DNA of 64,000 bases from the NCBI RefSeq assembly GCF_030063245.1, contig NZ_JASISR010000009.1, forward strand, positions 1-64,000. The letters are read 5' to 3'. Source of the DNA: Paenarthrobacter sp. PH39-S1 (GTDB taxonomy: Bacteria > Actinomycetota > Actinomycetes > Actinomycetales > Micrococcaceae). Shown here in pieces: positions 25,432 to 33,456 of this stretch (position 1 is its first letter; each line of letters opens with the position of its first letter). A model generated the notes under the pieces. The model was not told where the DNA came from. It worked only from the letters and a program-made list of their open reading frames with translations, and did not search any database. The translations under genes and the position numbers were made by a program.

Positions 25432-25486
25432 CAGCTCCTCTTTAAAATTCCGACAGACGTCAGACCGCCGCCTAGTTGTTACCCAA

Positions 25487-25514
25487 CTATCGGCAGGGAA
25501 TGTCTTTATGTTAG
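25487..25514 (-). promoter_or_regulatory. Sigma-28-type promoter of flgN-flgK-flgL-fliW
   Basis: On the minus strand CTAAC is followed after 15 bp by GCCGATAG, exactly the layout found upstream of fliC, flgB and fliM here. It resembles the FliA consensus (TAAA, 15 bp, GCCGATAA). The flgN start is about 56 bp downstream. Confidence 0.7.
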
Positions 25515-25628
25515 TCCGCACTGGTGGTATGTTTCACGTAGCGCGCCCGAGTTATACGGCTGATCATGGTCTCTGGTCAGTTCGGGAGCCTTCTGTTGGC
25601 GTTGACGGCTCCCGGGGGAACCAAATAA

Positions 25629-26453
25629 ATGAATCGTATTAAGCGCAATGAGCTGGTCATCGAAAACCTGCCATTGGTTGGCTATCTCGTGTCCGAACTG
25701 TGTGCCAAGGCCACCCATCTCTCACGGGATGATCTGGCGTCGGTGGGCGCCATTGCGCTGATCACCTCGGCCGAGGCCTACAACCAGGACTTCGGCGTCC
25801 CCTTCGGAGCCTTTGCCCGCCGTCGTATTGTCGGCGCTTTTGCCGATGAAATGCGGTCCAGCGACTGGGCTCCGCGCTCGGTGCGGCGCCGGATTAAAGA
25901 GACGTTGGCCATCCGTGAGACTCTTACTGCCGCGTTGGGCCGGATCCCGACGGTGGATGAGATAGCCGCGTCCTTGGGGGTGACTCGGGATGAAGCCGAT
26001 GCCGCCTTGGCCGATGCTGCGCGAACCGTCTCAACCATTGACGAGGTCACCGCCGGGTTCTTGGTTGCGGAAAATGCCTCCCCCGAGGGCGAGCTGCTGG
26101 CCGCCGAGCGGCTGCAGTACCTCCGCGCCGCCGTCGGGACGCTGCCGGGAAAGATGCGTTACGTGGTGGAGCAGATTTATTTTCAGGACCGCAGCGTCAA
26201 GGACCTTGCCGCGGAGCTGGGCTCCACGCATTCCGCCGTGTCCCAGCAGCGCGCCGAGGCGATCCGTCTGCTCGGCGACGGGATGGGGACGCATTACGGG
26301 AACGACGACGGCGACAGGCACGTTCCGCTGTCCCGGATCGCCCCACAGCGACGCAACGCCTACCTGTCCGCCATGGGCGGCCACACCGCAGGGGGCATTA
26401 CCCGCGCCGCGCACCATCACCCGGCGCCGGCGATGGACGTCGTCGTCGCCTGA
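25629..26453 (+). CDS. fliA: Flagellar sigma factor FliA/WhiG type (sigma-28)
   Basis: A 274-residue sigma-70 family protein. Region 2 (residues about 10-75, LPLVGYLVSELCAKATHLSRDDLASVGAIAL) is followed by region 3 (GRIPTVDEIAASLGV) and region 4 (about 170-220, VVEQIYFQDRSVKDLAAELGSTHSAVSQQRAEAI). The C-terminal 50 residues are His/Gly-rich and unusual. It presumably directs RNA polymerase to the CTAAC-N15-GCCGATAG promoters in this window. Start ATG 25629 has only a weak upstream GGGGGAA. Its own promoter was not identified. Confidence 0.88.
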   Translation: MNRIKRNELVIENLPLVGYLVSELCAKATHLSRDDLASVGAIALITSAEAYNQDFGVPFGAFARRRIVGAFADEMRSSDWAPRSVRRRIKETLAIRETLTAALGRIPTVDEIAASLGVTRDEADAALADAARTVSTIDEVTAGFLVAENASPEGELLAAERLQYLRAAVGTLPGKMRYVVEQIYFQDRSVKDLAAELGSTHSAVSQQRAEAIRLLGDGMGTHYGNDDGDRHVPLSRIAPQRRNAYLSAMGGHTAGGITRAAHHHPAPAMDVVVA

Positions 26454-26496
26454 AAATACGCAAAAAGGCGAATTCCGAATTGTCTTCCGCGAGCTG

Positions 26497-26524
26497 CTAA
26501 CCGCCGTACCTGCTCCGCCGATAG
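26497..26524 (+). promoter_or_regulatory. Sigma-28-type promoter of fliC
   Basis: CTAAC at 26497-26501 and GCCGATAG at 26517-26524 are separated by 15 bp. The flagellin start lies 61 bp downstream with a strong ACGGAGGA ribosome-binding site at 26571-26578. Confidence 0.75.
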
Positions 26525-26585
26525 TTGAGTGTGCCGGACCATGGATGGGCCGGCGAAACTGACCCCACTCACGGAGGAATACACC

Positions 26586-27425
26586 ATGGGCATGCAGATC
26601 AACACCAACCTCGCGGCAAACAACACCTACCGCAACCTGGCCAACACGCAGAACGACCTGTCCAAGTCATTGGAGAAGCTCTCCAGCGGCCTGCGCATCA
26701 ACCGTGCCGGCGATGACGCCGCCGGCCTGGCGATCTCGGAGGGCCTGAAGTCACAGGTGGGCGGCATGACCGTCGCAGCCCGCAACGCTCAAGACGGCAT
26801 CAGCGTCATCCAGACCGCTGAAGGCTCCCTGGGCGAAGTGCAGTCCATCCTGCAGCGTGTTCGTGACCTGGCTGTTCAGGCCGGCAACGACTCGAACAGC
26901 GTGGATTCACGTGCCGCGATCTCCACTGAGGTCACCGCGCTGGGTAAGGAACTGACTCGGATCGGCGATTCGACGAACTTCAACGGCAAGAAGCTGCTTG
27001 ACGGCGTTACCACGAGCCTGACTTTCCAGATCGGCGCGGGCAGTGTCGCAGGCGCGGACCAGATCTCGGTCAACTTCTCAGACGTAAAGGCCATCGGTAC
27101 GGCCGTGTCCACCTTGGCTTCGGGAACAGGCTTCTCAAGCGCCGCTGATGCTTTGACTACGATCGACGCCCTGGATACGCAGATCAAGGCCGTATCGACC
27201 GCCCGCGCCTCCCTCGGAGCGGACCAGAACCGGTTCGAAAGCGTCATCAAGAACCTGGCCGTTTCCAAGGAAAACCTCTCCGCCGCCGGATCCCGCATCC
27301 GCGACACAGACATGGCCGAGGAAATGGTCAAGTACACCCGCAACAACATCCTGTCGCAGGCCGGGACCGCCATGCTTGCGCAGGCCAACCAGTCCAACCA
27401 GGGCGTGCTGCAGCTCCTGCGCTAA
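26586..27425 (+). CDS. fliC: Flagellin
   Basis: A 279-residue flagellin, short like many Gram-positive forms. The conserved D0/D1 N-terminus (MQINTNLAANNTYRNLANTQ, then LSSGLRINRAGDDAAGLAIS) and C-terminus (AGTAMLAQANQSNQGVLQLLR) enclose a small variable domain, so domains D2/D3 are minimal. ATG 26586 follows ACGGAGGA. The filament subunit is exported via the flagellar system, bound by FliS and FliW. Confidence 0.95.
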   Translation: MGMQINTNLAANNTYRNLANTQNDLSKSLEKLSSGLRINRAGDDAAGLAISEGLKSQVGGMTVAARNAQDGISVIQTAEGSLGEVQSILQRVRDLAVQAGNDSNSVDSRAAISTEVTALGKELTRIGDSTNFNGKKLLDGVTTSLTFQIGAGSVAGADQISVNFSDVKAIGTAVSTLASGTGFSSAADALTTIDALDTQIKAVSTARASLGADQNRFESVIKNLAVSKENLSAAGSRIRDTDMAEEMVKYTRNNILSQAGTAMLAQANQSNQGVLQLLR

Positions 27426-27467
27426 ACCCTGTGAACCAGACCCTGTGAACCAGACCCTGTGACCTAG
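27426..27467 (+). repeat. 14-bp tandem repeat, three copies, after the flagellin stop
   Basis: ACCCTGTGAACCAG occurs at 27426, 27440 and, with two changes, 27454, immediately after the fliC stop codon. A second direct repeat (CTCGGTAACAGG) follows near 27485-27510. Noncoding. Confidence 0.7.
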
Positions 27468-27529
27468 ACCCTCTAAGTGCGTTCCTCGGTAACAGGGCCT
27501 CGGTAACAGGAACAGGACTGATCGCGGCT

Positions 27530-27576
27530 CCTGCGGCGGATGGACGAGTGCGACTCACCCGTTCATCGGCCGCAGG
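27530..27576 (+). terminator. Stem-loop between fliC and fliD, candidate terminator or attenuator
   Basis: A 19-bp imperfect stem (arms 27530-27548 and 27558-27576, 16 of 19 positions paired) with a nine-base loop. No T-run follows, so it may partly block read-through or stabilise the flagellin mRNA rather than end transcription fully. Confidence 0.5.
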
Positions 27577-27619
27577 TAGGCCGCTTCCGTAGTTAGAGAC
27601 GTATTCAGGAGTTACGCGC

Positions 27620-28957
27620 ATGGGAATCACTCTCGATGGCTTGTCGAGTGGTCTGGACACCACTACGCTTATTGCCTCGCTGATGAAAGTGGAAGCCATT
27701 CCGCAGACACTCCTGAAGAACAAGGTCTCGGACACGCAGGTCATGGCGTCGGCGTTGCAGGCGTTAAACACGAAAATTGCCGCGCTGGCGAACCTCGCCA
27801 CGGCCGCCGCGAAGCCCGCCGCCTTCGATGTCTATGCCGCCACCAGCAGCTCCGACAAGGTGACGGCTGTGTCCACGGCTGGGGCCTCCGCAGGGCAAAT
27901 CGATTTTGCGGTCGATCGACTCTCGCAAACCCAGGTCAGTGTAACGGGCGCCTTGACAGTATGGCCGGACAGCGGGCTCACCCTCACGGCCAAAGACGGC
28001 ACGGCGACCACCATCACAGCGGCCTCCAACTCTTTGGATGACGTGGTCGAAGCGATCAATGCCGCCCCGGCGGGTGTCACCGCGATGAAAGTGGCCAGCG
28101 GGACTGACGCCGGCGGGAATCCTCAATACCGCCTCCAGCTCACTGCAGCTTCGGCCGGTGCCGCCGGCCGGTTCAGCATTTCCGGCACCACCGCCGCCGT
28201 GACAGACATCAAAACCGCCCAAGACGCGCAGGTGACTCTCTGGGCCGGCACCGCCGCCGCCCAAGCCGTTACTTCGGCCACCAATACTTTTCCGGAACTG
28301 CTTCCCGGCGTCGCCGTGACGCTGGCTTCCGGTGCCCTGGGCCCCGCCACGGTTACCGTGGCACGCGATGACAAGCAGGCCGCCAAGATGGCCTCGGATC
28401 TGGTTACCGCCCTGAACGGGGTCTTTTCCCTGATTGCCGCCCGCAGTGCCGTTAGCACCAGCACGGATGCCAGCGGTAAGACGGTCACCGCAACGGGGCC
28501 CTTCACCGGGGACAGCACCGTCAGGGACGTGAGCCAGAAGCTGCTCTCCGCCGCGTCGCTGCCGGTGAATGGCCACTCGCCATCAGAATACGGCGTTGGC
28601 ATCACCCGCGACGGAAATCTGCTCTTTGATGCGGACAAGCTGACGGCCGCTTTGGTGAAGGATCCCACCGCGACTAAAGCCGCCCTCGCTGAAATTGCCT
28701 CCCGGGTAAGCACTGCCGCCGCTGTCGCCTCCGATAAATACAGCGGTACCATAACCGCCCAGATCACCGGCCAGCAGAGCGCCATCAAAGATCTCAGCGA
28801 CCAGATCAGCAGCTGGGACCTCCGGCTGGCGAGCAGGCAGGCCGGGCTGCAGTCAACTTATGCCGCCCTGGAAGTTGCGTTGGGAAAAATGAAGTCCCAG
28901 CAGTCCTGGCTGACCGCACAGCTGTCCGGCCTATCGTCATCGAGCACGGGAGCATGA
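27620..28957 (+). CDS. fliD: Flagellar filament capping protein FliD (HAP2)
   Basis: A 445-residue cap protein. The N-terminus GITLDGLSSGLDTTTLIASL and the C-terminal helical region (SGTITAQITGQQSAIKDLSD, then LEVALGKMKSQQSWLTAQLS) are family signatures. FliD sits at the filament tip and promotes flagellin polymerisation. An AGGAG site precedes the ATG. The stop overlaps the fliS start (ATGA). Confidence 0.93.
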   Translation: MGITLDGLSSGLDTTTLIASLMKVEAIPQTLLKNKVSDTQVMASALQALNTKIAALANLATAAAKPAAFDVYAATSSSDKVTAVSTAGASAGQIDFAVDRLSQTQVSVTGALTVWPDSGLTLTAKDGTATTITAASNSLDDVVEAINAAPAGVTAMKVASGTDAGGNPQYRLQLTAASAGAAGRFSISGTTAAVTDIKTAQDAQVTLWAGTAAAQAVTSATNTFPELLPGVAVTLASGALGPATVTVARDDKQAAKMASDLVTALNGVFSLIAARSAVSTSTDASGKTVTATGPFTGDSTVRDVSQKLLSAASLPVNGHSPSEYGVGITRDGNLLFDADKLTAALVKDPTATKAALAEIASRVSTAAAVASDKYSGTITAQITGQQSAIKDLSDQISSWDLRLASRQAGLQSTYAALEVALGKMKSQQSWLTAQLSGLSSSSTGA

Positions 28958-29391
28958 GCACCATGAGTACTGCTTACGCACAGCAAATGGCCAAATACAA
29001 CCGGGAGGCGGTCCTGTCGGCCCCGCCGGCCCGGCTGCTGACCATGCTGTACGACAGGCTGCTGCTTGACCTGGACCGCGCCGAGGCAGCCCAACAAGGG
29101 CAAAACTGGGCGGCCGCGTCGGAGAATCTGGTCCACGCGCAGGCAATTGTTGCCGAATTATCCACCTCGCTGAACGCGGATGCCTGGGACGGTGCCGATC
29201 AGCTGTTCGCGCTGTATACGTTTGCATCCAACACGATGATTGAGGCGAACATTCAGCGGGACGCCGGGAAGACCCGCGACTGCATTGCGGTCCTGGAACC
29301 GCTGCGGCAATCCTGGCACGAGGCGGCTGCATCGCTGCCCGTCCGGACCGGAGCACCGGCATTCACGGGCGGAAGCCTCGGCATTGGCTAA
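28954..29391 (+). CDS. fliS: Flagellin chaperone FliS
   Basis: A 145-residue helical protein with the FliS signature AYAQQMAKYNREAVLSAPPARLL and LTMLYDRLLLDLDRAE. FliS binds the flagellin C-terminus in the cytosol and prevents premature assembly. The C-terminal 20 residues are Gly-rich. Translationally coupled to fliD by ATGA overlap. Confidence 0.92.
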   Translation: MSTMSTAYAQQMAKYNREAVLSAPPARLLTMLYDRLLLDLDRAEAAQQGQNWAAASENLVHAQAIVAELSTSLNADAWDGADQLFALYTFASNTMIEANIQRDAGKTRDCIAVLEPLRQSWHEAAASLPVRTGAPAFTGGSLGIG

Positions 29392-29974
29392 GGCGCCCGG
29401 TACTGGACAGAGCACCGAACGGAGCACCGGACAGGGCATAGAACAGGGCTTCCACGAGGGCATTGAACAGGGCATCGTCGAGGGCATTGAACAGGGCTTC
29501 GACGAGGGCATTGAACAGGGCTTCGACGAGGGCATTGAACAGGGCATCGACGAGGGCATTGAACAGGGCTTCCACGAGGGCATTGAACAGGGCTTCGACG
29601 AGGGCATTGAACAGGGCCTCCAATGGCTCGGGATTCTGGAGCAGCTAGAGGCCGGGGTCAATGCGCCGGGTCCGGGGGAGTCCTTGTATGGAGTCCGGCG
29701 CCAAGACGCCTCGGCCGATGCCACGGTAGCGGCGGAACGTGAATCGGCTGTGCAGACAGCAAACAACGCGACTCCGTGGCTGCCGCTGGCTGATCCGGGG
29801 CCGATTCCCGCCGGGCTGATCGGCCGGGCTCACCGGCTGCTCGCAGCCCAGCATGACGCCGTCGAACGTCTGGAAGCGCAGCTTCACGAGACCGCGCGGC
29901 ACCTGGCCGCCGTTCAATCGGTGCCGGAGACGATACCCACTGGGCGGCCCGTTTTTCTGGACGTTACGGGCTAG
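29384..29974 (+). CDS. Small flagellar-operon protein with an octapeptide repeat tract
   Basis: The C-terminal half (about residues 130-196) has a helical stretch (LIGRAHRLLAAQHDAVERLE), and the protein ends PVFLDVTG. I associate this form with a small unnamed protein found after fliS in actinobacterial flagellar loci, possibly FliT-like. The N-terminal half is replaced or expanded by about eight G-I-E-Q-G-(F/I)-(D/H/V)-E repeats encoded by a 24-bp array. The most plausible start is TTG 29384, overlapping the fliS stop, behind GGAAG. Start and function are uncertain. Confidence 0.55.
   Translation: MAKAPGTGQSTERSTGQGIEQGFHEGIEQGIVEGIEQGFDEGIEQGFDEGIEQGIDEGIEQGFHEGIEQGFDEGIEQGLQWLGILEQLEAGVNAPGPGESLYGVRRQDASADATVAAERESAVQTANNATPWLPLADPGPIPAGLIGRAHRLLAAQHDAVERLEAQLHETARHLAAVQSVPETIPTGRPVFLDVTG
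29435..29626 (+). repeat. 24-bp minisatellite, eight units
   Basis: Eight consecutive 24-bp units begin GGCATTGAACAGGGC (first unit GGCATAG). Differences are confined mainly to the last nine bases of each unit. The unit length is a multiple of three, so copy-number change keeps the host gene in frame. The array is open in several frames on both strands, which creates spurious reading frames. Confidence 0.9.
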
Positions 29975-30198
29975 ACCTAGCGCGTTTGAACGGAAGGGCT
30001 AACGGAACGACCGACAGTGTCAAAGAGGCCGTAGTAATGATCGAGGCGCCGTAGGAATTTACTCCGAGAACACGCGCGCTCCGCTTGTATTCACTCGGGT
30101 TCCAGATGCGGCACTCGACTGTGACCAACTTGCCGTCTGTAGCTCTGCGCTGACGCTGGTGTCAATGCCGAGTGCTGGGAGGGTTCAGAAGGGCGGCG

Positions 30199-32196
30199 TC
30201 AGAAGGGTGGTGGTGGTTCGGGGTTGTTGGGGTAGACGCGTCCGGTGGGTGAGGTGTGGATGAAGACGCCGGGGGTTGGTTGGGTGAGGGTCCAGCCGGT
30301 GCCGGGGTCGTCTTTGAGGTGGTGATCGGCTGTGCACAGGGGGCCGAGGTTGGTGTCGCTGGTTTCGCCCAGGGGCAGGGGTGTGCCGTCGGGGGCGTAG
30401 GTCTGCCGGTGGTAGGGGATGGTGTGATCGATGTCGCAGAGTCTTGCGGGTTTGTCGCAGCCGATGCCGCGGCAGGTTTTGTCCCGGTTGATGATCCAGC
30501 GGCGCAGGTCTGCCGCGGGTTCGTAGGCTGTCCGGCCGATGGAGAGGATGGTGCCGTTTTCGGGGTCGGTGAGGAACCTGAGCCAGGAGGTTGCCTGGCC
30601 GGCGAGTTCGCGGGCCTGGTCGGCGGGGATGGGGCCGTAGCCGTTGAGGTTGCCGGGGCGTTCGTCCAGTCCCATCAGGGTCAGGACGGGGACGGTGACG
30701 GCGATCTGGGCGGGTGCGTAGCGGGGGGCCTTCCGGCCCCGGCGGCCACGGGCGGTCTTCCCGGCGTTCCCGGTGCCGGTCTTCCCGGCGTTCCCGGTGT
30801 CGGTATCGTCGGTGCAGTCGCTGGTGTCGGTGTCGGCCTTCCCGGCGTTCCCGGTGTCGGTCTTCCCGGCGTTCCCGGTGTCGGTGCCGGTCTTCCCGGC
30901 GTTCCCGGTGTCGGTGCCGGTCTTCCCGGCGTTCCCGGTGTCGGTATCGTCGGTGCAGTCGCTGGTGTCGGTGTCGTCGGGGTCGGTGTGGTCGGGGGCC
31001 AGGGCGTTGTTGAAGAGGTCGATCATGACGTCGGCGCGGTATTCGTTGATCGCGCGGGAGGGTTTCCCGCCGGGGGTGGTGCCGGTGGAGGGTTCGCCTT
31101 CGTGTTGGGCGTGGTGGGCCCAGGCGTCGATGGTTTCGTAGAAGCGCCGGGCGTCCACGGCGGGGAGGAGTGCACCGATTTCGGCCATGCCGTCGGGTTG
31201 GGCGAAGAACCAGACGTCGCGGTGGGTGCGGGCGCGTTCGTGCCGGGCGGCGAGGGGTTCGGGGTCGAGTTTCTCCGCCGTTTCGCGGGCATGCCGTTCC
31301 AGGGCTTTGGGTGTCAGGGAGGGTGCGAGGGCGGTGATCGCGTCTTCGACCGGGCCCCAGAGTTCGGCCGGGGTGGTGCCGAGTCCGGAGAGGACGGCGT
31401 GGACGCGGGCCCGGTCCAGGAGGCCCTGCTCGTGCTGGGCGAGGGTGGCAGGGAGCATGCTGGTGAGGTAGTCGCTGTTGTCCAGGAGGCGCTGGGCGCT
31501 GTAGCGGCCGATGTGCAGGGCGGCACCGATTTCCGCTGCCGCGTACCGGGAGCGTTCGCTGATCCATTCGGACCGGGCCGGCACGGTGCAGCGCCGTGGT
31601 GTTTCGGCCGGCAGCGGGGGCCGTTCTGCGGCGAACGCGGCGACGGCCCGGGTCTGGATGGCCTGGGCCCAGGACACCATTTTCCCGGCTGCGGCGGCGT
31701 AGTCGAGCTTCTGGTCGGCATCACCGCCGGCGGGGTCGGTGAGCAGCAGGGCCTCGGCGGTCCGCAGCGGGTCCAGCCTGTCGGGGTCCTCTTCCCGGAC
31801 CAGGCCCGCCAACAGGGCCCGGCAGACGGACTCGACCTGCAGGTCACCATCAGGCTGATGGTTATCCTGCCGGTTAGCGTCAAGGAGCTCAGCGTCCTGC
31901 AGATGGGGGACCTGCGCGTCGGGGACCTGCGCGTCGGGGACCTGCAGATCGGGGAGCTGCTCTTTGGAGGGATGTAGATCACTGCCCGGGTGCTTGGCGA
32001 TGACGGCGGAGGGCTTCAGGGAGCGGCACAGGTCCTCGCCCGTCAGAGTGCGGGCCGGACCCCACCCGAACTCCCACTGGGTGAGATGGGGACCTTCTGG
32101 CCGGGATCCGTCGGCTTGGAAATCTTCGGGGCGGGCGTGCGGGGGTATCCCGAGGTAATCCCCGAGGAGCGTTTCGAAGCTCTTCCCGCCGTCCAT
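30199..32196 (-). CDS. 13E12-repeat family / DUF222 protein with C-terminal HNH nuclease domain
   Basis: A 665-residue member of the actinobacterial DUF222-HNH family. The helical DUF222 core spans about residues 110-380. A low-complexity tract (Thr/Asp/Gly/Lys repeats such as TGNAGKTGTD) lies near 400-480. The C-terminus holds an HNH motif (CRGIGCDKPARLCDIDHT, then NLGPLCTADHHLK). Such genes are multicopy and probably mobile; activity on DNA is presumed from the HNH residues. It interrupts the flagellar locus on the opposite strand, between the fliS group and flgB. Confidence 0.82.
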   Translation of the reverse strand: MDGGKSFETLLGDYLGIPPHARPEDFQADGSRPEGPHLTQWEFGWGPARTLTGEDLCRSLKPSAVIAKHPGSDLHPSKEQLPDLQVPDAQVPDAQVPHLQDAELLDANRQDNHQPDGDLQVESVCRALLAGLVREEDPDRLDPLRTAEALLLTDPAGGDADQKLDYAAAAGKMVSWAQAIQTRAVAAFAAERPPLPAETPRRCTVPARSEWISERSRYAAAEIGAALHIGRYSAQRLLDNSDYLTSMLPATLAQHEQGLLDRARVHAVLSGLGTTPAELWGPVEDAITALAPSLTPKALERHARETAEKLDPEPLAARHERARTHRDVWFFAQPDGMAEIGALLPAVDARRFYETIDAWAHHAQHEGEPSTGTTPGGKPSRAINEYRADVMIDLFNNALAPDHTDPDDTDTSDCTDDTDTGNAGKTGTDTGNAGKTGTDTGNAGKTDTGNAGKADTDTSDCTDDTDTGNAGKTGTGNAGKTARGRRGRKAPRYAPAQIAVTVPVLTLMGLDERPGNLNGYGPIPADQARELAGQATSWLRFLTDPENGTILSIGRTAYEPAADLRRWIINRDKTCRGIGCDKPARLCDIDHTIPYHRQTYAPDGTPLPLGETSDTNLGPLCTADHHLKDDPGTGWTLTQPTPGVFIHTSPTGRVYPNNPEPPPPF
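30754..30985 (-). repeat. In-frame tandem repeats within the HNH protein gene
   Basis: Repeats based on GGTCTTCCCGGCGTTCC followed by GGTGTCGGTGCC-like linkers occur about seven times. They lie inside a larger duplicated block that encodes TDTSDCTDDTDTGNAGK twice. All units are multiples of three. Confidence 0.75.
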
Positions 32197-32313
32197 GCTT
32201 TAATTCTATTCTAATTAAGCTATATTTTCCACAATCTTTCCGAACGTGTGTGCGAATATTTTCAGATGTCCCGTCCACGTCACGGCTGCCGGGTAAAAGT
32301 TTTGGCGATTCTG

Positions 32314-32341
32314 CTAACGGACGCGTGTCCCGCGCCGATAG
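32314..32341 (+). promoter_or_regulatory. Sigma-28-type promoter of the flgB operon
   Basis: CTAAC at 32314-32318, 15 bp spacer, GCCGATAG at 32334-32341. It lies about 80 bp before flgB and is the only recognisable promoter for flgB through flgE. Confidence 0.75.
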
Positions 32342-32420
32342 ATAGAGACGAGCAAGGACCGCTCACTTGAATTGGCCACGGATCGGCCGACTTGTCCCTT
32401 TTTTGTAAAGCGGGTAAACG

Positions 32421-32762
32421 TTGTTCGATTCCGTGACTACTGTGGCGCTCAGCAGCGCCCTTGATGGTTTGGCCCTGCGCCAGCGCACCATTGCCGACAA
32501 TATTGCCAACGTCAATACCCCTAATTACCATGCCAAAAAGGTCGCCTTCGAGTCCGCGCTGAGTTCCTCGGTGCAGGCACGGGACGGGCACGCGGCGGCG
32601 ACGACGGCGCGGTCGCTGGAAGCGACGCAGCTGAACGGCAACAACGTCAACCTGGATACCGAGACGCTCGCGAACATCCAGACGGTGCTGCGCTACCAGT
32701 TCGCAGCTCAGGCCTCCAACGCCCCGTTCACCGGCATGCGTACCGCGATGCGGACCAACTGA
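32421..32762 (+). CDS. flgB: Flagellar proximal rod protein FlgB
   Basis: A 113-residue rod protein with the family start MFDSVTTVALSSALDGLALR and TIADNIANVNTPNYHAKKV, and the closing helix ANIQTVLRYQFAAQAS. The start is TTG at 32421, supported by the conserved M-F-D-S-V beginning. It overlaps flgC by one base (TGATG). Confidence 0.92.
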   Translation: MFDSVTTVALSSALDGLALRQRTIADNIANVNTPNYHAKKVAFESALSSSVQARDGHAAATTARSLEATQLNGNNVNLDTETLANIQTVLRYQFAAQASNAPFTGMRTAMRTN

Positions 32763-33151
32763 TGACGGACGCAATCAGCATTGCCGGCTCCGCACTGACG
32801 GTGCACCGCAAGTGGCTCGATGCCGTGGCGGACAATCTAGCCAACGTCAATACCGCCAAAAGAACGGACGGCACCGCCTTCCAGGCCCGCTATGTGCAGG
32901 CGCGGGAGGGGCCGGGAAACTCCGGTGTCTTCGTTGCCGGCACCAGCTATGGCGACGCTGCCGGGCGGCTGGTGCACGAACCGGCCAATCCGCTGGCGGA
33001 TAAGGACGGCTACGTCCGCTACCCGGACATCGATCTGGGGCTTGAAATGGGCAAGCTGATCATGGCGCAGCGCGGTTACCAGGCCAACGCCGCCGTCGTG
33101 GACCGCGCTAAAACTACCTACGAAGCCGCCCTGCAGATCGGAAAAGCCTGA
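32762..33151 (+). CDS. flgC: Flagellar proximal rod protein FlgC
   Basis: A 129-residue protein with the rod signature WLDAVADNLANVNTAKRTDG and a C-terminal helix ending AVVDRAKTTYEAALQIGKA. The segment PDIDLGLEMGKLIMAQRGYQAN is the family-typical closing region. Stop and the next start share one base with fliE. Confidence 0.93.
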   Translation: MTDAISIAGSALTVHRKWLDAVADNLANVNTAKRTDGTAFQARYVQAREGPGNSGVFVAGTSYGDAAGRLVHEPANPLADKDGYVRYPDIDLGLEMGKLIMAQRGYQANAAVVDRAKTTYEAALQIGKA

Positions 33152-33456
33152 TGGCCATCGCCGCAATTCCCACGGTCCAGGGCGTTTCCCCGACGGGCTA
33201 TCTGCCAGCGGTCCAGTCCGCCGCCCCGGACGGCGGCGCGGACTTCGCCTCGACGCTGACCGGTGCCGTGGACGGACTGCAGCAGCTGCAGTCCAACTCC
33301 AATGACCTGGCCATTAAGGCCGTGACCGGCAACCTGGACGATATTCACACCGCGACGCTTGCCGCTACGCGGGCGCAGGTGACGCTGGAACTGGTGGCGG
33401 CGGTCCGGAATAAGGGCGTCGACGCGTTCAACGAGATCATGCGGATGCAAGCCTGA
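33151..33456 (+). CDS. fliE: Flagellar hook-basal body protein FliE
   Basis: A 101-residue protein. The helical C-terminus (IHTATLAATRAQVTLELVAA and AFNEIMRMQA) is the FliE signature. It joins the MS ring to the proximal rod and is the first export substrate. One-base overlaps on both sides show tight coupling. Confidence 0.92.
   Translation: MAIAAIPTVQGVSPTGYLPAVQSAAPDGGADFASTLTGAVDGLQQLQSNSNDLAIKAVTGNLDDIHTATLAATRAQVTLELVAAVRNKGVDAFNEIMRMQA

Noticed and set aside
29363-29623. Minus-strand repeat protein (A-L-F-N-A-L-V-E units)
   Set aside because: The 24-bp array is open in several frames. The plus-strand frame continues into a recognisable conserved C-terminus and the minus-strand one does not.
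29435-29626. CRISPR array
   Set aside because: Units are contiguous with no unique spacers and no cas genes are nearby. It is a coding minisatellite.
30256-31977. A 573-codon plus-strand frame rich in Gly/Val repeats
   Set aside because: It is the antisense reading of the DUF222/HNH gene and its repeat tract. No family motif is seen, while the minus strand shows a clear HNH domain.
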